DNA of 64,000 bases from Lachnospiraceae bacterium. GTDB taxonomy: Bacteria > Bacillota > Clostridia > Lachnospirales > Lachnospiraceae. Under the pieces are notes generated by a model. It was given only the letters and a program-made list of their open reading frames with translations. It ran no database searches and had not been told where the DNA came from. The first letter of the stretch is position 1. Each line of letters starts with the position of its first letter. Positions 8,123 through 16,480 of this stretch are shown piece after piece. Made by a program: the position numbers and the translations under genes. Location: NCBI GenBank assembly GCA_910575105.1, contig CAJTDK010000008.1:1-64000 (forward strand), given 5' to 3'.

Positions 8123-8545
8123 ATGAGAGCTGAGTTTAGCGAGAATTTAATCACTGGTAATGAGCTGATCGATTCACAGCACAAGGAGCTGATCGGCCGC
8201 ATCAACAAGCTTTTGGACAGCTGCGAGGACAGCGACGCAAGGCTTACTGCGGTAAAGACTCTTGACTATCTGTCAGACTACACGGTTTTCCACTTTGGCG
8301 CCGAGGAAGATCTGCAGAAGGAGATCGGTTATCCGGGCTATGAAAAGCACAAAGCGCAGCACGAGGAATTCAAAAAGACGATTTCCGAATTAGACGAGAT
8401 GCTGCAGGAGGAAGAGGGGCCGTCGCCCGCTTTCGTGAAAAGGGTGGAGGAGAACGTGATCAAGTGGTTCTATACACATATCGAAGGTTTTGACCGTTCC
8501 GTCGCAGAATACAAATTTATGCGCGATAATAACGGAAGGCTCTGA
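8123..8545 (+). CDS. bacteriohemerythrin
   Basis: Bacteriohemerythrins bind O2 reversibly at a non-heme di-iron site; in anaerobes they are thought to scavenge or sense oxygen. The 140-aa protein shows the ligands in order: IDSQHKEL (His/Glu), HFGAEE (His, Glu), HKAQHEEF (two His) and WFYTHIEGFD (His, Asp). No signal peptide or sensory domain is fused, so it is a stand-alone cytoplasmic protein. GGAGGG lies 9 bp before the start. It may be cotranscribed with the PAP2 gene; a strong terminator follows. Confidence 0.93.
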   Translation: MRAEFSENLITGNELIDSQHKELIGRINKLLDSCEDSDARLTAVKTLDYLSDYTVFHFGAEEDLQKEIGYPGYEKHKAQHEEFKKTISELDEMLQEEEGPSPAFVKRVEENVIKWFYTHIEGFDRSVAEYKFMRDNNGRL

Positions 8546-8575
8546 TACATCAGGATCAATGCTATGATGCAATAT

Positions 8576-8618
8576 TTAAAAAGCTATCCGGCACACCGCT
8601 GCCGCATAGCTTTTTTTG
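8576..8618. terminator. bidirectional terminator between hemerythrin and sfsA-mutY
   Basis: AAAAAGCTATcCGGC pairs with GCCGcATAGCTTTTTTT around a short loop. A-run and T-run flank the stem, so it can stop transcription from both convergent genes. Confidence 0.9.
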
Positions 8619-8623
8619 ATCCG

Positions 8624-10417
8624 CTACACTAACTCCCGCATATATTTTTCAAAAGCCGAAGGTATAGGATACCGCGCTTCGATCTCCTCCGGATGGATGA
8701 ACAGGAAGTCCTTCTGCTCCGTCTTCTCCAGTTCGTCCACCCTGACCGCATAGCCGATCATATGCCACTCCACATGGCTGAATATATGCTTTGCCGCCGG
8801 AAGGGCTTTGATTCGCACCGGCATAAGCCCGATCGCCTTGCTGTACGCTGCCGCCTCCTCCATAGTCAGATGCCCTTCCACATTGGGAAGCTCGTAAAGC
8901 CCGGCCAGCAGCCCTTTTTCCTTGCGTTTGGCGATCGCCGCCCGCTCCCCGTCCTTGAAGACCAGCACCGTCCTTTCTTCTATCCTTCTTGCCTTCGCCC
9001 TCGCTTTCACGGGGAAATGCTCTGTCTGCCCCCTCTTTCTCGCCTCACACAGAGACGACAGCGGGCACTCCCCGCATAAGGGCGCCCCCTTCGGCACGCA
9101 GACGATCGCTCCAAGCTCGATAAGCCCCTGGTTAAAATCGCTTGCCGCTTCTTTCGGGATCACTCGTTCAAGCTTCTGTTCGATCCGGTTTTTCGTGCTC
9201 TGCTTCGCAATGTCCGAATCATCTGCCGTCAACCGCGTGATGACCCGGAGCACATTGCCGTCCACCGCCGGCACAGGCATACCGAAAGCAAAGGAACAGA
9301 CCGCTCCCGCCGTATAATTCCCGATTCCTTTAAGCGCTCTTATCTCTTCGTAGGTCTTGGGGAATTCCCCGCCGTAATCTAGCATAATCTGCCGCGCCGC
9401 GCCCTTCATGTTGCGCACGCGGTTATAATATCCCAGCCCTTCCCACAGCTTTAATAGCTGGTCTTCCTCTGCTTCGGATAACGCCTTCACCGTGGGCAGT
9501 TCCTTCATGAATCTGGCATAGTAAGGCTTGACTGCCTCCACTCTCGTCTGCTGGAGCATGATCTCTGAGACCCACACGCGGTACGGCTCGGGCTTCTCCC
9601 GCCAGGGCAGTTCCCTGCGGTTCTTTTTGTACCACGGAACCAGCAGCGCTGCCACTTCGCCCAGGATATCATTTCCCGGGTCGACCGGCACCTCCCTGCC
9701 GATAGCTATGCCGTCTTTTTCCTCCAGGATACCATTTCCCAGGTCGACCGGCACCTCCCTGCCGATAGCTATGCTGTCTTTTTCCACCAGACAATCATAG
9801 GCGACGACCTTCACGCCCCCATCCGCCGCCTCCTTAAGAGCCTTGGCAAATTCCGGGTGGGTATCCTGGTTAGGCGTGAAATAGCGGACATCCTTCATCT
9901 GGATCACGAAAAATACGTACGCCTCATATCCCTTCTTTACCGCCTCCTTAAGCTCCTGCACATGCTTTACCGCCCGCTCGCTGGGCGCATCCGGGAACCG
10001 CACTACGCCCTCTTCCTCCAGCGTCACTCCCTTCACCTCGATAAGGATCTTCTTCTCCCCCGCCTCTACATACAAGTCAATGCGCGAGCTGCCGTAGGTA
10101 TACTCCGGCCGTACGGCAGTAATATCCCCGATGAGATTCCCCTTTTCCAGCCATTCCTTCACCGCCTTATTGGGTATCTGAGAGTCTATATTGACGATCC
10201 GGTCTCCCTTTTGTACCGCGATCAGATCCCATCTCGTCTTCCTCGCCGGACTTAAGCTGTCCTGAATATATACTTCCGCCCCCGGCTTCAGCAGCTCCCT
10301 GCACCGACCTGTATTTTTCACATGCACCGTCTCCTCGCGGCCGTCTATCTCCACGTGGGCGATAAAGCGGTTGGGACGGTCGATGAATCTGCCTTCATAT
10401 ATATTTTCATACTTCAT
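8624..10417 (-). CDS. SfsA-MutY fusion: SfsA-type nuclease domain plus A/G-specific adenine glycosylase
   Basis: Two usually separate proteins are joined in one 597-aa frame. Residues 1 to about 230 are SfsA (YEGRFIDRPNRF, RIDLYVEAG, EVKGVTLE, RFPDAPSERAVKH), linked to DNA binding/nuclease activity. From about 265 on it is MutY, which removes A opposite 8-oxoG: SEIMLQQT with the catalytic Glu, LKGIGNYTAGA HhH motif, PAVDGNV with the catalytic Asp, four cluster cysteines (CVPKGAPLC..C.....C), and a NUDIX-like C-terminus with HIFSHVEWHM. The linker has a 63-bp tandem duplication of the last SfsA strand. The start at 10417 is the first Met that matches SfsA; longer starts run through the terminator of the neighbouring gene. 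Confidence 0.88.
   Translation of the reverse strand: MKYENIYEGRFIDRPNRFIAHVEIDGREETVHVKNTGRCRELLKPGAEVYIQDSLSPARKTRWDLIAVQKGDRIVNIDSQIPNKAVKEWLEKGNLIGDITAVRPEYTYGSSRIDLYVEAGEKKILIEVKGVTLEEEGVVRFPDAPSERAVKHVQELKEAVKKGYEAYVFFVIQMKDVRYFTPNQDTHPEFAKALKEAADGGVKVVAYDCLVEKDSIAIGREVPVDLGNGILEEKDGIAIGREVPVDPGNDILGEVAALLVPWYKKNRRELPWREKPEPYRVWVSEIMLQQTRVEAVKPYYARFMKELPTVKALSEAEEDQLLKLWEGLGYYNRVRNMKGAARQIMLDYGGEFPKTYEEIRALKGIGNYTAGAVCSFAFGMPVPAVDGNVLRVITRLTADDSDIAKQSTKNRIEQKLERVIPKEAASDFNQGLIELGAIVCVPKGAPLCGECPLSSLCEARKRGQTEHFPVKARAKARRIEERTVLVFKDGERAAIAKRKEKGLLAGLYELPNVEGHLTMEEAAAYSKAIGLMPVRIKALPAAKHIFSHVEWHMIGYAVRVDELEKTEQKDFLFIHPEEIEARYPIPSAFEKYMRELV
9661..9786 (-). repeat. 63-bp tandem duplication in the sfsA-mutY linker
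   Basis: Units 9661-9723 and 9724-9786 differ at only about five positions and are in frame. Each encodes a copy of the SfsA C-terminal strand (IAIGREVPVD) plus a short linker, so the duplication is recent and lengthens the hinge between the two enzymes. Confidence 0.9.
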
Positions 10418-10473
10418 GATGCTGTACCACACCTTCCAAATTATATGCTCTGGACTGCACCGGTCCTTCCAAC

Positions 10474-10500
10474 AGAAAAGACCCGAGTTCAACTCAGGTC
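10474..10500 (-). terminator. terminator of the alarmone synthetase gene
   Basis: On the minus strand GACCTGAGTT pairs with AACTCGGGTC, followed by TTTTCTG. The synthetase stop codon lies inside the stem. A TATAAT (10440-10445) just beyond may serve the sfsA-mutY gene. Confidence 0.75.
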
Positions 10501-11201
10501 CCCGATACTTGCTTTTGCTCAAGCAACGTCTCTGTCTGACTATATGTACGCTTCTTTGACTCTTCGTGATTCCTCAGGCATTGCAGAATCGCCTCATTCA
10601 GTGTGAGCATCTTCTCATCCAGAGACGACACCATCTCTGCACACTCCCGAAGATCCCGGCTGATATACTCCGGGGCATTTCCTTCAAATTTGTAATATAT
10701 CTTATGTTCAAGGCTCGCCCAAAAATCCATGGCGATCGTGCGTATCTGGATCTCCACCTTAGTATCCACCACACTGTCCGACAAAAAAATCGGGACAGAT
10801 ACGAGCATATGATAGCTCTTATATCCGCTTTGTTTCGGATGCCTGATATAATCCTTGATCGAAAGCACCTTCAGATCACTTTGGTTCCCGATCATCTCTG
10901 CCAGCCGGTAAATATCCGATGAGAACGAGCAGATCAGCCGGACACCGGCAATGTCATTGACATACTTCACCATATTCTCAATGGACGTCTCATATCCATA
11001 ACGCTTCAGCTTTTTTACGATACTCTCCGGTGATTTCACCCTTTTTTTAATATGTTCTATGGGATTATACTTATGAACATGCTGAAATTCATCATTCAAT
11101 ATCTCCAGTTTCGTTCCAACTTCCTTCAACGCTGCATTATAGAGAAATATAATCGTCTTCCAACTGTCAACATCTTCGTAGTTCTTAATTGCGTTCTCCA
11201 A
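10494..11201 (-). CDS. small alarmone synthetase (RelA/SpoT synthetase domain, RelQ/YjbM-like)
   Basis: The enzyme transfers pyrophosphate from ATP to GDP/GTP to make (p)ppGpp. The 235-aa protein consists of the synthetase domain only: VKKLKRYGYE, VNDIAGVRLICSF (about 85-97), KDYIRHPKQSGYKSYH (about 117-132, G-loop region) and EIQIRTIAMDFWASLEHK (about 150-167). There is no hydrolase, TGS or ACT domain, so it is a SAS protein rather than long Rel. It starts with TTG at 11201, supported by AGGAGAG 8 bp upstream. The C-terminal helix is consistent with RelQ-type oligomers. Confidence 0.88.
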   Translation of the reverse strand: MENAIKNYEDVDSWKTIIFLYNAALKEVGTKLEILNDEFQHVHKYNPIEHIKKRVKSPESIVKKLKRYGYETSIENMVKYVNDIAGVRLICSFSSDIYRLAEMIGNQSDLKVLSIKDYIRHPKQSGYKSYHMLVSVPIFLSDSVVDTKVEIQIRTIAMDFWASLEHKIYYKFEGNAPEYISRDLRECAEMVSSLDEKMLTLNEAILQCLRNHEESKKRTYSQTETLLEQKQVSGT

Positions 11202-11247
11202 ATTTATCTCTCCTCTCTATGCGAAGAGCCGTTCCGTACATATCTAT

Positions 11248-11277
11248 ATTATAGCATAGAATAAGGAGTTATGTCTT
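11248..11277 (-). promoter_or_regulatory. promoter of the alarmone synthetase gene
   Basis: TATAAT (11248-11253) with AAGACA (11272-11277) 18 bp upstream on the minus strand. Confidence 0.5.
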
Positions 11278-11310
11278 CTTTTTAATACTAATTTAATAAA
11301 CATATCACAA

Positions 11311-11835
11311 TTAATATTCTATTCCCAGCCGGGCCCCGAATCCCGCGTCAAATGGATGTTTCTCCTTCTTCATCTCCGTTGCGTAGCTGGCAATTTCCAG
11401 CATCTTTTCAGACGCCTTGTGACCTGTCAGAATGATTTCCAGAGTCTTCGGTTTATGACGCAGAAAGCCCAGTAATCTGTCCTCGTCAAGGGCTCCGAGC
11501 ATCACTGCGCACAGCGCCTCGTCCAAAACAAGTATGTCAAAAGAATCACAAAGTTTGACAATACTATCCAGCATGGCCATGTGATAAGCTTTAAGCTCCC
11601 TGCGCTCTTCTTCGTCCATCCGGCTGTAAAACTTCACCTTATCCTTGCCCGGGATACAGGTAACATTAGGAATCCTTTCTAAGATCAGCCTTTCACTGGA
11701 AGAATTATCTTTTAAAAACTGGAATACGAGCACCTTTAAGCCCGCCCCGGCAGCCCGCACTGCCTGTCCCACGGCCGCGGTCGTCTTCCCCTTGCCGCGC
11801 CCGTAATAGATATGGATCATTCCGTCTTTATCCAT
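11311..11835 (-). CDS. cobO: corrinoid adenosyltransferase (CobO/BtuR family)
   Basis: This ATP:cob(I)alamin/cob(I)yrinate adenosyltransferase adds the 5'-deoxyadenosyl group in cobalamin synthesis or salvage. The protein (174 aa) opens with IHIYYGRGKGKTTAAVG, a P-loop at about residues 12-20, and has the family motifs LVLDEAL (about 98) and the end FDAGFGARLGIEY, typical of CobO. It follows the EIIC-like gene by only 27 bp on the same strand and has no evident promoter of its own, so it should be part of the NiaR-box operon. No other cobalamin gene is in the window, and the link to NAD control is unexplained. Confidence 0.88.
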   Translation of the reverse strand: MDKDGMIHIYYGRGKGKTTAAVGQAVRAAGAGLKVLVFQFLKDNSSSERLILERIPNVTCIPGKDKVKFYSRMDEEERRELKAYHMAMLDSIVKLCDSFDILVLDEALCAVMLGALDEDRLLGFLRHKPKTLEIILTGHKASEKMLEIASYATEMKKEKHPFDAGFGARLGIEY

Positions 11836-11862
11836 CCAAAGATACCTCCGGCATATATTTCC

Positions 11863-12927
11863 TTACATCTCAAGCTTCATGTCGCCGAACTTGATCCAGC
11901 CCTTTTTGCGCATAAATTCCGAGATGCCCAAAGTCACGACGGCAGGCAGGATAATCTGGATAACCAGTATCTTTGTCATCACCATCGAAGCCGTCTCTGT
12001 CTGTATCATCGTCTGCCACGTCATGATCTGCCCGACCAGCCCTGCCGTACCCATCCCGGATCCGGTGGCATTGCTTGTCATATGCAGCGCCATCGTCCCT
12101 ACCGGTCCTAGAACCGCGCTGGATAATATGGCCGGAAGCCAGATCACCGGCTTTTTCACAATATTCGGAACCTGCAGCATAGATGTGCCGATCCCTTGAG
12201 CCAGAAGTCCTCCCACCTTGTTCTCCCGGTAGCTTGCCACCGCGAACCCAACCATATTGCAGCAGCAGCCTACCGTGGCTGCCCCCGCTGCCAGACCGGA
12301 AAGGTTCAGGATGATCCCAAGCGCCGCCGAGCTTATGGGCAGGGTGAGGATCATCCCCATAAGCACCGACACGATAATTCCCATAAGAAGCGGCTGCTGC
12401 TCTGTTCCCCAGTTGATGACCGCCCCAAGCCACGCCATGAACCCGGATATAGGCGGTCCCAAGATCAGCCCTACCGCAGAGCCTGTTCCAATCGACACAA
12501 GCGGCGTCACCAGGATATCGACCTTCGTCCTGCCCGATACCAGATGCCCGAAAAGGATACCCACATATGCGGCGATAAATGCCCCAAGCGGCTCTCCAGG
12601 CCCGGCATACACCATAGCGCCCTCCACCAATACTGCGCCGGCCAGCAGCTTACTTGCAAAAGCGCCTACCATACCCGCTGTCGCCGCGGATACGACTACC
12701 AGCGGGCTCTCCCTAAACCGGTAAGCTACCGCCGCCCCGATTCCCGCTCCCGTAAGAGAAGCGGCCGCCTTTCCGATCACAAAGATCATATCCCCGGCCG
12801 TTCCTCCCATAAGCGTCCCGATCTGCTGGATGATCGTCCCGATGATCAGCGTAGCAAACAGTCCCTGGGCCATGGCGCTCAGCCCCTCGATAAATATCCG
12901 ATCCAGTGCCTTCTTTATCTTTTCCAT
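11863..12927 (-). CDS. PTS EIIC-like membrane protein (PTS_EIIC_2 family), candidate NiaR-regulated transporter
   Basis: The 354-aa polytopic protein has about nine hydrophobic segments and glycine-rich loops. It belongs to the EIIC_2-type family of orphan PTS-like permeases; no EIIA or EIIB domain is fused or nearby, so phosphotransfer to a sugar is doubtful. The start at 12927 is chosen because AGAGGAG lies 9 bp before it. The 5' leader carries a 15-bp sequence identical to one in the nadA promoter (candidate NiaR box), which suggests a vitamin B3/NAD precursor or related substrate. The substrate is inference; a sugar or other vitamin remains possible. Confidence 0.7.
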   Translation of the reverse strand: MEKIKKALDRIFIEGLSAMAQGLFATLIIGTIIQQIGTLMGGTAGDMIFVIGKAAASLTGAGIGAAVAYRFRESPLVVVSAATAGMVGAFASKLLAGAVLVEGAMVYAGPGEPLGAFIAAYVGILFGHLVSGRTKVDILVTPLVSIGTGSAVGLILGPPISGFMAWLGAVINWGTEQQPLLMGIIVSVLMGMILTLPISSAALGIILNLSGLAAGAATVGCCCNMVGFAVASYRENKVGGLLAQGIGTSMLQVPNIVKKPVIWLPAILSSAVLGPVGTMALHMTSNATGSGMGTAGLVGQIMTWQTMIQTETASMVMTKILVIQIILPAVVTLGISEFMRKKGWIKFGDMKLEM

Positions 12928-12955
12928 ATGCAAACTCCTCTTAGCCATTGTTTTG

Positions 12956-12970
12956 TCAAGTGTCTTGTCA
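12956..12970. promoter_or_regulatory. candidate NiaR (NadR/YrxA) operator of the EIIC-like/cobO operon
   Basis: TCAAGTGTCTTGTCA contains the palindrome CAAG-TGT-CTTG. The identical 15-mer (other strand) overlaps the nadA -35 at 38767-38781. Here it covers about +2 to +16 of the transcript, where a bound repressor would block RNA polymerase. Confidence 0.65.
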
Positions 12971-12978
12971 CTCGTTGA

Positions 12979-13007
12979 ATTGTATCATATCCGCTGCTCT
13001 TTCGCAA
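12979..13007 (-). promoter_or_regulatory. promoter of the EIIC-like/cobO operon
   Basis: On the minus strand TTGCGA (13002-13007), 17 bp, then TACAAT (12979-12984) preceded by TGA (extended -10). Confidence 0.65.
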
Positions 13008-13045
13008 GTATTCATTTCTCGCTTCCCGGTATCAGTGCGCCGAAT

Positions 13046-13135
13046 GTTACTGGTCACGGGCCAGGAATGCGCACTGGCTGCTCATTTCGTAAGAACATGA
13101 TGTAAGAGTGAGGGGCGGCTTTTGCACAGCAAAAT
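13046..13135. repeat. dispersed palindromic repeat, copy A
   Basis: About 90 bp here match the reverse complement of copy B (46901-47016) at roughly 85%. It begins GTTACTGgTCACGGG and continues through the GCGCATTCC half-hairpin and the AGCCGCCCC block. The inverted-repeat end seen in copy B is lost on the right. It lies between two divergent promoters. Confidence 0.8.
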
Positions 13136-13146
13136 ATTTGCAGTAC

Positions 13147-13175
13147 TAGACAGTCTCCTGCCAAAGAGGTATACT
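13147..13175 (+). promoter_or_regulatory. promoter of the 87-aa gene
   Basis: TAGACA (13147-13152), 17 bp, TATACT (13170-13175). Confidence 0.6.
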
Positions 13176-13222
13176 GTTTTCAGTTGCACAAATATAAAAT
13201 ACTTAATCTGAGAGGTACTGCC

Positions 13223-13486
13223 ATGTTCCGTTTATGGGGAAAAGAGTTTAAAGACAACCGTATGCTGAGAGACACCGTTATCTGCGATGACTCCGACGAT
13301 ACACGGACGCATAAGATCTTCAATGCCTTAGAGGCGCTCTGTTATGAATTTGACCTGAGCAGGCCGATCTGGCTGGATGCGACCATCAGCGAATTCAAGC
13401 GCCACAGCAAGGCCCGGTTTAACCAGGATAACTTTGTGGATGCTATTGATTTTGATTATCTTGAGATACAGGTGATCGAGGAATAG
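13223..13486 (+). CDS. conserved-looking hypothetical protein, 87 aa
   Basis: The ATG at 13223 has GAGAGGT 7 bp upstream and is preferred to an in-frame start at 13184 that lacks such a site. The soluble, acidic protein starts MFRLWGKEFKDNRML, has no signal peptide or membrane segment, and ends with a beta-rich DAIDFDYLEIQVIEE. I do not recognise a domain. A clear promoter and a strong terminator show that it is a real monocistronic gene. Confidence 0.75.
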   Translation: MFRLWGKEFKDNRMLRDTVICDDSDDTRTHKIFNALEALCYEFDLSRPIWLDATISEFKRHSKARFNQDNFVDAIDFDYLEIQVIEE

Positions 13487-13526
13487 CAAAAAAGGATCAG
13501 CGCCTTAAAAGGGCGCTGGTCCTTTT
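13487..13526. terminator. bidirectional terminator
   Basis: AAAAAAGGATCAGCGCC pairs with GGGCGCTGgTCCTTTT. It serves the 87-aa gene on the plus strand and the MacB-like permease on the minus strand. Confidence 0.9.
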
Positions 13527-13533
13527 GTTATTC

Positions 13534-14946
13534 TTATCCGTTCCGGATCGCCTCCAGCGGGCTTAGCTTCATGGCGCGCTTTGCCGGGAAATATCCGGCG
13601 ACGATCCCTACCAGCATGGCAAATCCGATGGAAGCCAGCATCAGCCATATCGGTATGTAGGAGATATCCGCACCGCCGGTCGATATCATATCTGAATTCG
13701 CCGTCAGCGCATTGATCACCATCGACATGAGGAAGCTCAAGGCATTGCCGACGATTCCTCCGAACATCCCGATAAATGCCGCTTCCATGAGGAACATCCC
13801 TCTGATATTGCCAAGGCTGCAGCCCAATACCTTCATGACGCCGATCTCCTTCGTCCGCTCATAGATAGACATCATCATCGTATTGGCTATACCTATAGCC
13901 GCCACAAACAGCGACACCGCCCCGATTCCGCCGAGAACAGCCTGGATGATCCCCATCTGCCTGTTCACGCTGTCCATCATCTCTGCGTTAGTCTCTACAT
14001 TATACCCCATCTCTTTGATGGTATTGGCTACTTGCGCCACATTATCCTTATCATCCACCTTAAGCTGGGCGTAGGAATAACAGAACTCCTTCATAGGCTT
14101 TCCGTTCTTCGTCTGCGGCTGCCCCGGAATAACCCTGCCTGCAAACTCTTTTTTCAACACCTGTTTTAACGTATCCAGGTCGCAGAATATGTAATAGCAG
14201 TTGGCATTATAGTCCTCAATTCCGCCCTTTACCAGCCCGCAGCCGCGGACCACATGCTTCTGCACCGGTTTGCTGCTCTGTGCGCCTTCGCCTCCGTCAT
14301 CATCTCCGCCCATATCCAAAGGCGACTGCTCCCGGCTGGCATAATAGCTATCCTGATCCAGAATCAGAAACAGGGAATCTTTCGCCAGGTCAATATCCGG
14401 CAGCTCTCCGGTATCCCAGTAGGAATTTCCCGTCCCTTTCTCATAGAAGTTCATGATCGCCATATTTCCATATACAAGCTCGATCTGCGCGCTGCCCTTT
14501 GCCGGGAGACTTCCCTGGGACAGCTCGATGTTCCTGGTCTTAAGCCCCTCCGGGGTCATGGCCATCAACTGCATATTGCCCTCGTACGAACCCTTAAGGA
14601 GCATAACTGACATATTGTACACCGGCTCCACGTTCGTTACGTGCTCAAGCTTAGCCAGCTTCGCCAGACACGCGTCGTCTACGTATTCCTCAGACTCCTC
14701 CTGGGAATCATCCATGTAGCCGTACATCATGTCGCCTCCGCCGTTGGCCCCTGACACATTGACCGTAGTCAGTCCGCCGTACTGCTCTATCTCCTGATAC
14801 ATCGCCTGCTGAAGCCCCAGCCCCAGCGAGATCATGACTACGATCGATGCCGTACCGATGACAACTCCGAGGACGGTAAGAAAAGTACGTAACTTTCTTC
14901 TGCGCAGGTTGCTACCGCTCATCCTCAGAAGATCCATCCAGTTCAT
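13534..14946 (-). CDS. MacB/FtsX-type ABC transporter permease
   Basis: The 470-aa protein has the classical FtsX/MacB layout: LLRMSGSNLRRRKLRTFLTVLGVVIG at the first membrane helix, a large extracytoplasmic MacB_PCD domain (about 45-330), then three C-terminal helices with the FtsX motif MMMSIYERTKEIGVMKVLG (about 358-376) and the end KLSPLEAIRNG. Such permeases act as mechanotransmitters for export or extraction of peptides, lipids or antibiotics. It overlaps the exported partner gene by 35 bp and its ATPase lies upstream in the same operon. The cargo is unknown. Confidence 0.9.
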   Translation of the reverse strand: MNWMDLLRMSGSNLRRRKLRTFLTVLGVVIGTASIVVMISLGLGLQQAMYQEIEQYGGLTTVNVSGANGGGDMMYGYMDDSQEESEEYVDDACLAKLAKLEHVTNVEPVYNMSVMLLKGSYEGNMQLMAMTPEGLKTRNIELSQGSLPAKGSAQIELVYGNMAIMNFYEKGTGNSYWDTGELPDIDLAKDSLFLILDQDSYYASREQSPLDMGGDDDGGEGAQSSKPVQKHVVRGCGLVKGGIEDYNANCYYIFCDLDTLKQVLKKEFAGRVIPGQPQTKNGKPMKEFCYSYAQLKVDDKDNVAQVANTIKEMGYNVETNAEMMDSVNRQMGIIQAVLGGIGAVSLFVAAIGIANTMMMSIYERTKEIGVMKVLGCSLGNIRGMFLMEAAFIGMFGGIVGNALSFLMSMVINALTANSDMISTGGADISYIPIWLMLASIGFAMLVGIVAGYFPAKRAMKLSPLEAIRNG

Positions 14947-16480
14947 ACAGAAAATCCTCCTCCTCGCTCTTTCTCATTCTCTTTTTACGCCGCTTGAGAA
15001 TGATCACTGCTGCTACGATCATCGCTATAACTCCCACAGCGATCACTACCGGCACTACCGGGAATCCGCCGCCCTGCATATCTTCCTCTATAGGCATTCC
15101 CACATCCATGCCCTCATCCATCAGCTCTGTGACCTCAAGCATCAGTTCCTTCTTCTCTGTGATCGCTTCGCCTTCTTCATTTTCATAGCTCATGGTCATA
15201 GTTACGGGCGCAGGCCCTTCTGTCGCCTGGGTTCCTTTGAGCATGGCATCTATGGACGCTGTGGCGCCGGACTCTACATTTCCGATAAACACCTCTTCCT
15301 TCTCGATGGACTCTCCCTCGAAGATCGCCCTTACATTGTAAAGCTTGATCCTCCCGAGATTATAAAGGTTGCACATAACATTCGCCTCGTCGTCCACAGC
15401 GACACTCTCGGGATTGATCTCGAAATCGCTGAATTCAAACCGCGCGTCCTGCTTGACCGGAATGGACAGGCTTGAAGTGGTTTCTACGGAGCCGCCGCTG
15501 GCGTCCTCGTATTTCATACTCAGCTCAACGCTGTAAGGCTTCTGTAAAAGATCCGACTTGGCATTAAGCTTAATGGAAATATCCGCCGTGCCTTTCGCCT
15601 TCATCCCCTCCAGATAAACCGAACTGCTTCCTGAGGACGGGAGAAATGCCGGCGCTGTCGTCTGCTCATCCGATCCCTCCTCAGGTGCATTAAGATCGAA
15701 CAGCATATTCTTTACTCTTGTTTTCTTAGAAGTATTTTTCAGATGAACCGTAAGGGTGAAATCACTTCCCGCCTTTACCTTCTTCGGCTTCGTATCGAAG
15801 CCTGTCACGATAACTCTCGGCACAGACCCGTCAGAGCTGTCGTCACCGCCGCCTCCGCCTCCGCCGGAATAGGACACTTCACCGTTGCTGATCCCGCCGT
15901 CGTCCATGGGGATTTCCCCAAGTCCTTCATCTTCCTTCTTCTTCGTCGTATCGGTAATCTGCACCTGCAGGGGCTTGTCTTCCTTCTTCTCCTCAGGCTT
16001 CGCCGTAGTCTTTACCCAGAACGCTTTCCTGCTGCTTTTCTCTTCTCCGTTTACTTTATATGAGCACTCAAAATAAATCTTGTGGTTGCCTGTCGCCACA
16101 TCGTCCCGCTCTTTGAAGGTGAACCGGATCATCTGGCTCGTGGTATTTCCCGCCAGCCTGTCGATCTTTACCGTATCGTCCTGATTATCCTTCTGGAACG
16201 GCCATTTAGAAATATCTTCTTCATCAATATACGGCTCGACCTTAATATTAGTGAGTTCCTGATCCCCGGTATTCGTCAGGTACATATCCAGGCTGTTGGC
16301 CTTCTGATATTCAAATACAGGAACCGTATTACTTGCCGCCTTCCATTCTACAGCCGCTCTTTCCTGCGTATTGATCTCCGGCTCCTTTGCATTAACCGGC
16401 GCGCCAAGCCCTCCGCCGGCAAGAACCACCGCCGCAAGAACGCCGGCTGTTCCTCTCATCAATTCCTTCCATCTGCTCAT
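14912..16480 (-). CDS. exported CARDB-like protein with C-terminal membrane anchor
   Basis: The 522-aa protein has a signal peptide (about 1-31, ending PVNA), three or more immunoglobulin-like repeats of the CARDB/COG1361 type (with NTGDQELTNIKVEP, LKNTSKKTRVKNMLF and YNLGRIKLYNVRAIF), an eight-glycine linker near residue 205, and a C-terminal membrane helix (about 475-497) followed by KRRKKRMRK. It should sit outside the membrane, anchored at the C-terminus. It takes the genetic place of the HlyD/MacA adaptor: its start overlaps the ATPase stop by 4 bp and its end overlaps the permease start by 35 bp. Function beyond this is inference. Confidence 0.75.
   Translation of the reverse strand: MSRWKELMRGTAGVLAAVVLAGGGLGAPVNAKEPEINTQERAAVEWKAASNTVPVFEYQKANSLDMYLTNTGDQELTNIKVEPYIDEEDISKWPFQKDNQDDTVKIDRLAGNTTSQMIRFTFKERDDVATGNHKIYFECSYKVNGEEKSSRKAFWVKTTAKPEEKKEDKPLQVQITDTTKKKEDEGLGEIPMDDGGISNGEVSYSGGGGGGGDDSSDGSVPRVIVTGFDTKPKKVKAGSDFTLTVHLKNTSKKTRVKNMLFDLNAPEEGSDEQTTAPAFLPSSGSSSVYLEGMKAKGTADISIKLNAKSDLLQKPYSVELSMKYEDASGGSVETTSSLSIPVKQDARFEFSDFEINPESVAVDDEANVMCNLYNLGRIKLYNVRAIFEGESIEKEEVFIGNVESGATASIDAMLKGTQATEGPAPVTMTMSYENEEGEAITEKKELMLEVTELMDEGMDVGMPIEEDMQGGGFPVVPVVIAVGVIAMIVAAVIILKRRKKRMRKSEEEDFLYELDGSSEDER

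Noticed and set aside
10418-10522. N-terminal extension of the SfsA-MutY frame
   Set aside because: It would run through the neighbour's terminator and stop codon, and SfsA homology begins at the Met at 10417.
12196-12978. 260-codon plus-strand frame
   Set aside because: It is antisense to the EIIC-like gene, with Arg/His/Pro-rich shadow composition, and crosses the promoter and NiaR box.
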